NCBI RefSeq assembly: GCF_025264685.1
Contig: NZ_CP073721.1
Location: forward strand, 1,417,001-1,481,000
Direction: 5' to 3'
DNA from: Dactylosporangium roseum
GTDB lineage: Bacteria > Actinomycetota > Actinomycetes > Mycobacteriales > Micromonosporaceae
DNA length: 64,000 nucleotides
In this document: piece by piece, positions 25,982 through 34,200 of the stretch
Layout: each line of letters opens with the position of its first letter
How positions within the stretch are numbered: position 1 is the first letter of the stretch
The notes under the pieces: model-generated
Seen by the model: the letters and a program-made list of their open reading frames with translations, nothing else
The model's database searches: none
Told to the model about the DNA's origin: nothing
Made by a program: the position numbers and the translations under genes

Positions 25982-26850
25982 ACGGTTTGGCGGTCGCCTG
26001 CCGGCGGGTCGTGCACATCTACCGGGCCGAGGCCGGCGACGTCGTCGCGCTCGCCGGGGTGGATCTGTCGATCGGACCGGGGGAGACGCTCGCGCTGGTC
26101 GGGCCGTCCGGCTCCGGCAAGTCGACGCTGATCGCGCTGCTGGCCGGGCTCATGCGTCCATCGGCCGGCCGGGTCAACATCGGTACCTACGACATGGGCA
26201 AGCTGTCCGACAGCGAGATCGCCCGGCTGCGGGGCACCGAGATCGGCGTCGTCCTCCAGGGCGCCGCCCGCAACCTGCTGCCCTATGCCTCGCTGCACCG
26301 CAACATCTGGCTGGCGCAGCGGCGCGCGGCCCGTACCGAAGGCATCAAACTCGACGATCCCGACCGCATCCTCGACCTCGTCGGCCTGCCCGGTCTGGGC
26401 CGGGCCCGCATCGACGAGCTGGCGCCCGGCGCCCGGCAGCGCGCGGCCCTCGCCGTCGGTGTCGCCGCCGGCCCCGGCCTCCTCCTCGTCGACGAGCCGA
26501 CCAGCCAGCTCGACACCGCCGGCCGGGACGAGGTGATCGAGGCGCTCGAGACGGTCAACCGGGAGCGCAACACCACCATCGTCGTGGTCACCCACGACGG
26601 TGAGGTCGGCACCCGGCTCGGCCGCGCCGTGACCATCCGCGACGGCCGGGTCGGCGCCGAGGGGCGCGACGGCCAGGACTTCGCCGTGGTCGCGGGTGAC
26701 GGTACGGTGCAGCTACCGCCGGAGGTTCTCGGCGAGTTCCCGCCCGGCACGCTCTTCACCGTCGACCACGTCGACGGTCAGGTCACGCTGGTGGCGGGCG
26801 GATCCGACCGGTCACTTGCGGCGGACCACCTGGGGCACGTGCAAAACTAG
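25978..26850 (+). CDS. ABC transporter ATPase with AbrB-like C-terminal tail (module B)
   Basis: 290 residues; ATG overlaps the permease stop. Walker A is GPSGSGKST and Walker B is LLLVDEPTSQLD. The signature segment is LAPGARQRAALAVGVA, in which the usual LSGGQ is largely lost. The tail from about residue 234 (VVAGDGTVQLPPEVLGEFPP, then a PG turn and TVDHVDGQVTLVAG) again looks like an AbrB swapped hairpin. The tail and the RDGRVGAEGRxG linker are near-identical in form to the module A ATPase, so this subfamily has a shared, defined C-terminal domain. Confidence 0.85.
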   Translation: MNGLAVACRRVVHIYRAEAGDVVALAGVDLSIGPGETLALVGPSGSGKSTLIALLAGLMRPSAGRVNIGTYDMGKLSDSEIARLRGTEIGVVLQGAARNLLPYASLHRNIWLAQRRAARTEGIKLDDPDRILDLVGLPGLGRARIDELAPGARQRAALAVGVAAGPGLLLVDEPTSQLDTAGRDEVIEALETVNRERNTTIVVVTHDGEVGTRLGRAVTIRDGRVGAEGRDGQDFAVVAGDGTVQLPPEVLGEFPPGTLFTVDHVDGQVTLVAGGSDRSLAADHLGHVQN

Positions 26851-26854
26851 GGCC

Positions 26855-27745
26855 ATGAGCGACCCACGGCAGACCCAGTCGATCTTCACCCGCGGGGCGG
26901 TGGACCTCGGCGCCCTGGCCCGCAGCAACGCGGCCGCCGCGCAGCGATCTGCCCAGCCCACCCCCGCCTCCCCCAGTGCGCACATCGTCGACGTCACCGA
27001 GGCGAACTTCCAGAGCGAGGTTCTGCAGCGGTCGCTGACCACGCCCGTCGTGGTCGACTTCTACGTCGCCGGGAGCCAGCCGCACCAGCAGTTCTCCCCG
27101 CTGCTGGAGAAGCTCGCGGCGGAGAGCGACGGTGCTTGGGTGCTCGCCAGGGCCGACATCGAGGCCAGTCCGCGCCTCGCGCAGATGTTCCGGATCCAGG
27201 GCATCCCGTTTGTGGTGGCGATCGTCGGCGGCCAGCCGGTCGACGCCTTCAACCAGATGCTGCCGGAGCCGCACCTGCGCCAGTGGATCGACGCGGTGCT
27301 CAAGGCCGCCGGTGTCGACGTCGAGCGACCGGAGGACCCGCGCCTGCTCGCCGCCGACGACGCCATGGCCGACGGTGACCTGGACGCGGCCGAGGCCGCC
27401 TACCGCAAGATCCTGGCGGAGACGCCCAACGACGCCGTGGCCGAGTCGGGCCTGGCCCAGGTCGGGCTGCTCCGCCGCACCGAAGGCGTCGACCTCGGCG
27501 CGGCCGTGGCCGCGGCGCAGGCCGCGCCCGGCGACATGGCGGCGCAGTTGCTCGCCGCCGACGTCGAGGTGCTGTCGGGCGAGGCGGAAAAGGCCTACCA
27601 GCGACTTGTCGACCTGATCCGCCGCACGGCGGGCGACGACCGGGAGACCGCGCGCAAGCACCTGGTCTCGCTGTTCACCGTCGCCGGCCCCGACGACCCC
27701 GCGGTCGCCAAGGCCCGCCGGGCGCTGGCGAGCGCGCTCTTCTGA
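26855..27745 (+). CDS. CnoX-like co-chaperone: thioredoxin-fold domain plus TPR-like repeats
   Basis: 296 residues. Residues about 40-150 are a thioredoxin fold (VVVDFYVAGSQPHQQFSPLL, IQGIPFVVAIVGGQPVDAF), but the CGPC active site is replaced by AGSQPH, so there is no redox cysteine. Residues about 165-296 are helical repeats (LLAADDAMADGDLDAAEAAY and similar), as in E. coli CnoX/YbbN. Such proteins hold misfolding clients and hand them to GroEL or DnaK. It starts five bases after the ABC ATPase stop and is followed within 12 bases by the arginase-like gene. It may simply sit at the end of the transport operon. Confidence 0.85.
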   Translation: MSDPRQTQSIFTRGAVDLGALARSNAAAAQRSAQPTPASPSAHIVDVTEANFQSEVLQRSLTTPVVVDFYVAGSQPHQQFSPLLEKLAAESDGAWVLARADIEASPRLAQMFRIQGIPFVVAIVGGQPVDAFNQMLPEPHLRQWIDAVLKAAGVDVERPEDPRLLAADDAMADGDLDAAEAAYRKILAETPNDAVAESGLAQVGLLRRTEGVDLGAAVAAAQAAPGDMAAQLLAADVEVLSGEAEKAYQRLVDLIRRTAGDDRETARKHLVSLFTVAGPDDPAVAKARRALASALF

Positions 27746-27756
27746 GCCGGGCGCAC

Positions 27757-29025
27757 ATGCGCCGAATCGCCGTCGTCGACGCACCGAGCAACCTGGGGTT
27801 GCGGCCACCGACCGCCACCTCCGTGCCCGGCTGCGCGAAGGCGCCCGGTGCCCTGCGCGACAACGGGCTGCTGACCCGCCTGGGTGCCCGTGACGCCGGG
27901 TGCATCACCCCGCCGCGGTACGACCCGGCGGGGTGGGAGCCCGGCGACGGTGTGGCCCAGGCAGACGAGATCGCCGTGTTCGTCCGCCGGCTGGCCGACC
28001 GGATCGGCACGATCCTCGGCGCCGGTGACTTCCCGTTGGTCCTCGGCGGCGACTGCTCGATCCTCCTGGGCGCGGGCCTGGCGATGCGGCGCCATGCCGC
28101 GACGCTCGACGGGCGGATCGGGCTGGTCTACGTCGACGGTCACTCCGACTTCCGGCACGAGGGCAACGCGTCGTACGTCGGCGCCGCCGCGGGTGAGGCC
28201 CTGGCCCTGGCCACGGGCCGCGGCCAGGCCAACCTGGCGGCGATCGAGCAGCGGCGCCCGTACTTTCGCGACGTCGACGTGGTGCTGCTCGGCATCCGCA
28301 CGCACGATGAGTACCGTCTGGATCTCCAAGCGGCGGGTATCGTCGCGCGCGCCGTCCCGGAGCTGCGCTCCAACGGCGCGGCGCGCTCGGCGCAGTGGGC
28401 TCGCGACCAGCTCCGCGACTGCACCGGCTTCTGGGTCCACGTCGACGTCGACGTGCTCGACCCCGCGGTCATGCCCGCGGTCGACGCCCCCGATGTGGGC
28501 GGCATCGCATACCGGGAGCTGGAGATCCTGCTGAGCAGCCTGGTGTCCGACCCCCGCTGCGTCGGCGCCCAGGTGACGGTGTTCGATCCGGACTACGATC
28601 CGGACGGCCGGTATGCGGCGGAGGTGACCGACGCGCTGGTGGCGGGCCTGGAGCCGCTGGTGACGTCGTCGGCCCTGGTCGCGGCCGACCTGCCCCCTCC
28701 GGTTTCGGCTCCTCCGGTGTCCGCTCCTCCTGTGCTCTCGGTGCCGCCTGTTGTCTCCGCTCCTCCTGTGCCGGCTCCGCCGGAGTTCGTCGAGGCTTCG
28801 CCGGAACAGGCGGACGATCCTGATCCCGTGGAGCCGGACGGTCCGGAGCCCGGGCGGACCAGAATGCTGGGGCCCGGCGCGCTGGCGGTGCCGTTCGTGC
28901 CCGCGCAGACGGTCCCTCACCGCGATGCCGCGGACGGGGTGGAGCCCCCGGAGTCGCCGCTGGCCGACGTCGTGCCGGCGGCGCGGACCCCCCTCGACAA
29001 GGAGGAACCCGAGCCGGCGAGCTGA
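27757..29025 (+). CDS. Arginase/agmatinase-family protein with proline-rich C-terminal extension
   Basis: 422 residues; the ureohydrolase fold spans about 1-300. Metal motifs are VYVDGHSDF (D127, H129, D131) and HVDVDVLDP (D230, D232). The first motif, normally GGDH, is GGDC with C100, so one manganese-ligand histidine is replaced; many actinobacterial relatives also have Cys here. After residue about 300 comes a tail of about 120 residues rich in Pro, Val, Glu and Asp, with repeated SAPPV units, not part of the enzyme fold. The likely reaction is hydrolysis of an amidino or guanidino substrate, but the specificity is open, and the metal-site change may mean altered or lost activity. Confidence 0.75.
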   Translation: MRRIAVVDAPSNLGLRPPTATSVPGCAKAPGALRDNGLLTRLGARDAGCITPPRYDPAGWEPGDGVAQADEIAVFVRRLADRIGTILGAGDFPLVLGGDCSILLGAGLAMRRHAATLDGRIGLVYVDGHSDFRHEGNASYVGAAAGEALALATGRGQANLAAIEQRRPYFRDVDVVLLGIRTHDEYRLDLQAAGIVARAVPELRSNGAARSAQWARDQLRDCTGFWVHVDVDVLDPAVMPAVDAPDVGGIAYRELEILLSSLVSDPRCVGAQVTVFDPDYDPDGRYAAEVTDALVAGLEPLVTSSALVAADLPPPVSAPPVSAPPVLSVPPVVSAPPVPAPPEFVEASPEQADDPDPVEPDGPEPGRTRMLGPGALAVPFVPAQTVPHRDAADGVEPPESPLADVVPAARTPLDKEEPEPAS

Positions 29026-29189
29026 GCGGCACGGCCTGGCGGCGGATTGCGGCGGAACGCGTGCCGGCTGGCGCGCCCCGGCGGCGACACCTCCGAGACC
29101 CGCGCCCGAATTGTCGGCTTTATTGCTGGTTGGTCGATGCGAAGTCTTTCGGATCACGACAAGTTCGCCCACCGGCCACCCCGCCGGGG

Positions 29190-31079
29190 TCAGCCGATCG
29201 TCTGGAAGAACTTGCCGGCGATCGGGACCGCCGCCGCGGTACTGGCGCCGCCGTTCTCGACGAACACGCAGAACGCGATGTCGCCGCGGTAGCCCATGAA
29301 CCACGAGTGCGTGTGCGCCGGGTCGTTGTCGTACTCCGCCGTGCCGGTCTTGCCCCGCAGGTCGCCCGGCAGGTTCTTGAGCTGGTCCGCCGTGCCGACC
29401 GTGACCACCTCGCGCATCATCTGCCGCAGCGCGTCCAGCGACGCGGGGTTGAGCTGCGGGCCGTCGGCCGCCGGGCTCTTGGGGGCCGGGTCGAGAACGA
29501 GCTGCGGCTGCTTCCACTGGCCGCGGGCGATCGCCGCCGCCGCGCCGGCCAGGATGACCGGGGACGCGAGCGTGGTGCCCTGGCCGAAGGCGGCGGCCGC
29601 CTGCTCGGACTTCGAGCCGTTCGTCGAGACCTTGCCGGTGAACACGTCCGCGCCGAGGTCCCACGGGATGCCGATGCCGACCGCCTGGGCGGTCTTCGCC
29701 AGGCCGTCGGGACCGAGCTGCGGCGCCAGGCTGGCGAACGCGGTGTTGCACGACTTCGCGAAGTCGGTGCGCAGGGGGACGTTGCCGAGTTCCATGTCGT
29801 GGGAGTTGCGGAACGTGCGGCCGTCGACCGTCAGGTTCTTCGGGCACGACACGATCGACTCGCCGGTGAGGCCCTTGTCCAGCGCGCTCAACGCGGTGAT
29901 CGTCTTGAACGTCGAGCCGGGTGGCGTCTGGCCGGTCAGCGCGAAGTTGTTGCCGGCCGCGCCGGGGCCGTTGGCGACCGCGACGATCGAGTTGTCGCTG
30001 ATCCGGATCGCGACCAGGGCCGAGCGGCGCGTGTCGAGCGCCAGGGCCTGCTCGGCCGCGTTCTGGATGGTGACGTCGAGCGTTAGTTTGATCTTGGCAC
30101 CCTCGGCGGGATCCGCGGAGAAGAGCTTCACATCGGGTGTACCGGTGGGCTTGGGGATGACCACGGACACGCCGGGCCTGCCCTGGAGGATCGAGTCGTA
30201 CCTCTGCTGGAGCCCCGACAGGCCGACGACGTCGCCGACCTTGTACTTGCCCGGGTTCTTGTCCATGATCTCCTTCGTCACCTCGCCGGAGACGCCGAGG
30301 AGCGCGCGGGCGAACTGCGCCGAAGGCGCCAGGGACTGCGTCGAGTTGCGGGTGACGACACCCGGCGTGGAGCGGAGCTTGTTCGCGACCGAGTCGTACG
30401 CCTCCTTGCGGAGCGTGACGATCTCGACGAACGCGTCCGACTTGGCGGACTTCACCCGGTTGGGCAGGTTGGTCAGGTCGACGGACACGTTCGCCGCCGT
30501 GAACGCCTCGCCGAGGTTCTTGACGACCAGGTTGATGTCGGTGATCTGGCGCGGCTCCACGCCGACGATGACCACGGCCTTGCTGCTCACGATCGGCTGC
30601 CCGGCGCCGTCGAGGATGCTCCCGCGGGTGCCCGCGGTCTTGCGGACGGCGAGTTTGTCGGTGTCCTGGAGGTCGGGGTGGATCGTCTTCGCGCTGAAGA
30701 CCACGGTCCACTGCTTGTCGACCCGCCTGGCGTTGACCGTCGTGTCGTACGCCCACGTGGAGCCCGACACCGGCCACTCCACGCCGACGACCGCGCTGCT
30801 CTGGTCGTCCTTGACCGCCGGGGCGCCCTTGAGCGCCAGCTTCGGCGGCTGGGCGGCCAGGTCGCCGGCGACCGTGGTCAGCAGTTTCTGGGCCGCGTCG
30901 CCACTGAGCGCCTTGCCGTCCGGACCCACGAACTTCAGGCCCGCGATGTTGCCCTGCTCCCACGCCCCGAGGAACGTCTTCAACGCGTCGTCCGGCGGCT
31001 TGCTCGAGCACGCCGGCAACGTGCCGAGCACCGCCAGGGCGGCGAAGAGGGCGATGGGGCGACGGAGTGAAACGGCCAT
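29190..31079 (-). CDS. Class B penicillin-binding protein, lipoprotein (MecA-N/PBP2a-like)
   Basis: 629 residues. The signal peptide ends at lipobox LPAC (C24), so the protein is tethered to the outer face of the membrane by lipid and not by a helix. An NTF2-like MecA-N domain occupies about 28-140, the dimerisation domain about 150-300, and the transpeptidase from about 330. Catalytic motifs are S389-T-F-K392, S443-C-N445 and K577-T-G579, all intact. It cross-links peptidoglycan. It is convergent with the arginase-like gene and divergent from the glutamate dehydrogenase. This layout resembles the low-affinity PBPs tied to beta-lactam tolerance, but resistance cannot be inferred from sequence alone. 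Confidence 0.9.
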   Translation of the reverse strand: MAVSLRRPIALFAALAVLGTLPACSSKPPDDALKTFLGAWEQGNIAGLKFVGPDGKALSGDAAQKLLTTVAGDLAAQPPKLALKGAPAVKDDQSSAVVGVEWPVSGSTWAYDTTVNARRVDKQWTVVFSAKTIHPDLQDTDKLAVRKTAGTRGSILDGAGQPIVSSKAVVIVGVEPRQITDINLVVKNLGEAFTAANVSVDLTNLPNRVKSAKSDAFVEIVTLRKEAYDSVANKLRSTPGVVTRNSTQSLAPSAQFARALLGVSGEVTKEIMDKNPGKYKVGDVVGLSGLQQRYDSILQGRPGVSVVIPKPTGTPDVKLFSADPAEGAKIKLTLDVTIQNAAEQALALDTRRSALVAIRISDNSIVAVANGPGAAGNNFALTGQTPPGSTFKTITALSALDKGLTGESIVSCPKNLTVDGRTFRNSHDMELGNVPLRTDFAKSCNTAFASLAPQLGPDGLAKTAQAVGIGIPWDLGADVFTGKVSTNGSKSEQAAAAFGQGTTLASPVILAGAAAAIARGQWKQPQLVLDPAPKSPAADGPQLNPASLDALRQMMREVVTVGTADQLKNLPGDLRGKTGTAEYDNDPAHTHSWFMGYRGDIAFCVFVENGGASTAAAVPIAGKFFQTIG

Positions 31080-31200
31080 GTGGGCGATTCTGCGTCATGA
31101 AAGCCAGGATCCGCACGCCCCAAGATCGAACAAGTACGACAATTAGTGCACGGGTGTGCGGTTGATCGGGTAACCGACGTTTGCCCGGCTGGGCGGCGGG

Positions 31201-31228
31201 TCGACATGTCAGGGGTACGTCTTAGGCT
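31201..31228 (+). promoter_or_regulatory. Putative promoter of the NAD-glutamate dehydrogenase gene
   Basis: TCGACA (31201-31206) and TAGGCT (31223-31228) are 16 bp apart. In the predicted leader, ACCCAC (31240-31245) and GTGGGT (31252-31257) form a 6-bp hairpin directly before the GGGGAG ribosome site, which could affect translation. Confidence 0.45.
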
Positions 31229-31273
31229 GTCAATGGACAACCCACAGCGTCGTGGGTGAGGGGAGAACAACCG

Positions 31274-34200
31274 ATGAACGGGCCTACGGCCACCCGGGTG
31301 AGCGAACCCGAAGCCGAACCTGCGGTCGAAGACGACGAGTTAGAGCAGCAAGTGCCAAACGCGGAGCATCTCGTCGCGGAGGCCGTCGTCCTGGCGACAG
31401 CCCAGGACGCCGACCCCGAGCTGGTCGCGCACTACTGGCGCCTCGTACCCGACGAGGAGCTCGCCGGCTGCGACGTGGCCAAGATGGTCGCCGCCACCCG
31501 GTCCCACCTGGAGCTGGCCCAGCAGCGGGTGCCCGGCGAGCTGAAGCTGCGGCTCGGCATGAGTGTCGCCGGCGGCACGTCGCTGGAGATCGTCACCGAC
31601 GACATGCCGTTCCTCGTCGACTCCATCACAAGTGCCCTGTCGTCGCGCGACATCGACCTGAATCTGATGGTCCACCCGCTCGTCGTCGTCCGGCGGGCAC
31701 CGCTGGGCGCGCTGGAGAAGGTGCGGGTCGGCCTCGAGCCGGAGGACGCCGCACCGGGTGACATCGTCGAGAGCTGGATCCGCGTCGAGGTCGACCGGAT
31801 CCGCGACGAGGCCGATCTCGAGGAATTGCGCAACGACCTGGCCCGGGTGCTCAACGACGTGCGCGAGGCGGTCGAGGACTGGCCCAAGATGCGCATCCAG
31901 GCACTCACGCTGGCCGACGAGCTCGGCAGTGCGCAGCTACCGGTGCCGGACAAGGACATCACCGACTCCGTCGAGCTGCTGCGCTGGCTGGTGGACGACC
32001 ACTTCACGTTCCTCGGCTACCGGGAATACCGGCTGACCAAGGGGGACGACGGCGAGGAGTTGCTGCAGGCGGTGCTCGGCTCGGGCCTGGGCATCCTGCG
32101 GGCCGACCAGACGCACCCCCGGGTGCTGAGCTCGATGACCGCCGAGGCCTACGCCAAGGCGCTGGAGAAGCGCCTGCTCATCATCACCAAGGCCAACTCG
32201 CGCGCGACCGTCCACCGTGCGGCATACCTGGACTACATCGGGTTCAAGCAGTTCGACGCCCAGGGCAACGTGGTGGGGGAGAAGCGGTTCCTCGGCCTGT
32301 TCTCGTCGGCGGCCTACCGCACCAGCGTCCGTGACCTGCCGGTCGTCAAGCGCAAGGTCGCCGAGGTGGTCGAGCGCTCGGGGCTGTCGCCGCGCAGCCA
32401 CTCCGGCAAGGACCTGCTGGAGACGCTGGAGACCTACCCGCGCGACGAACTGTTCCAGATCACGACCGACGAGCTCTTCAACGCCGTCATGGGCGTCCTG
32501 CGCCTGGCCGGCCGCCGTCAGCTACGCCTGTTCTTGCGCCGCGACGGCTACGGGCGGTTCATCTCCTGCCTGGTCTACCTGCCCCGCGACCGGTTCACCA
32601 CCGCCAACCGGCTGCGCATCCAGCAGATCCTGCTCGCCGAGCTCAACGGTATCGGCGTCGACTACACCACCCGGGTCGGTGAGTCGAAGTTCGCCCGCGT
32701 GCACTTCATCGTGCGCACCGAGCCCGGAAACCCGCCCGGCGACCTCAACGTCGACCGTCTCACCGAGCGCCTGGCCGAGGCCACCCGCCTGTGGGACGAC
32801 GACTTCCACATGGTGCTGGAGCGCAAGCTCAACGACGAGCACCAGGCCAAGCAGCTCCACCAGCGGTATGTGGGCGCGCTCCCAGAGACGTACAAGGACG
32901 AGCACACGCCGAACGAAGCGGTGAAGGACGTCGCCAAGCTGGAGCTGCTCGACGAACCGGGCCAGCTCGTCATGCACGTCTACCGGCGCCGGCAGGATGA
33001 GAGCGACCTCCGGTTCAAGGTGTTCCGCTACGGCGAGCCGATGATCCTCTCCGCCGTCCTCCCGGTGCTGCACTCGCTCGGCGTGCGGGTCACCGACGAG
33101 CGGCCGTATGAGATCGTCCGCTCCGACGGCACCATCTACCTCTACGACTTCGGGCTGCAATTGCCGTCCGACTCGCGGGCGATCATCGAGGTCCGCCCGC
33201 ACCTGGAGAACGCGTTCTCCGCCACCTGGCGGGGTGAGGCCGAGGTCGACAGCTTCAACAGCCTCGTGCTGAAGGCCGGCCTCACCTGGCGCGAGGTCGT
33301 CATCCTCCGGGCCTACGCGAAGTACCTGCGCCAGGCCGGCACGGTGTTCTCGCAGGACTACATGGAGACGACGCTCCTGACCTACCCCTCGATCGCCGCG
33401 AAACTCGTGGACCTGTTCACGGCGCGCTTCGACCCGCGACTGCAGCTCTCCGACACGGCGCGCTCGGAGTGGTCGAAGGAGATGGTCGCGGCGATCAACG
33501 AGGACCTCGACACGGTGACCAGCCTCGATCAGGACCGCATCCTGCGCTCGTTCCTGCACCTGATCCAGGCCACGCTGCGCACGTCGTTCTTCCAGCGTGG
33601 TGCGGCGGGACGCCCCAAGTCGTACACAGCCTTCAAGTTCGACTCGCAGTCGATCCCCGACCTGCCGGCGCCGCGACCGCGGTTCGAGATGTTCGTCTAC
33701 TCGCCGCGGTTCGAGGGTGTGCACCTGCGGTTCGGCTCGGTCGCGCGGGGCGGTCTGCGCTGGTCCGACCGGCGTGAGGACTTCCGGACCGAGATCCTCG
33801 GCCTGGTCAAGGCGCAGATGGTGAAAAACTCGGTCATCGTGCCGACCGGTGCCAAGGGCGGGTTCGTCCTCAAGGAGAAGCCGGGCGACCGCGACGAGGC
33901 CGTCGAGTGCTACCAGCTCTTCATCTCGGCCCTGCTGGACGTCACCGACAACCTCGATGGCGGCAAGGTCATCGCGCCGCCCGAGGTGGTGCGGCACGAT
34001 CCCGACGACCCCTACCTGGTCGTCGCCGCCGACAAGGGCACGGCGACGTTCTCGGACATCGCCAACGAGATCTCGATGAAGTACGGCTTCTGGCTCGGCG
34101 ACGCGTTCGCGTCCGGCGGCTCGGCCGGCTACGACCACAAGAAGATGGGCATCACCGCCAGGGGCGCCTGGGAGTCGGTGAAGCGGCACTTCCGCGAGCT

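Noticed and set aside
27595..31116. 1173-codon minus-strand frame spanning two opposite genes
   Set aside because: It covers the shadows of the arginase-like gene and the penicillin-binding protein in the wrong frame, and shows no domain.
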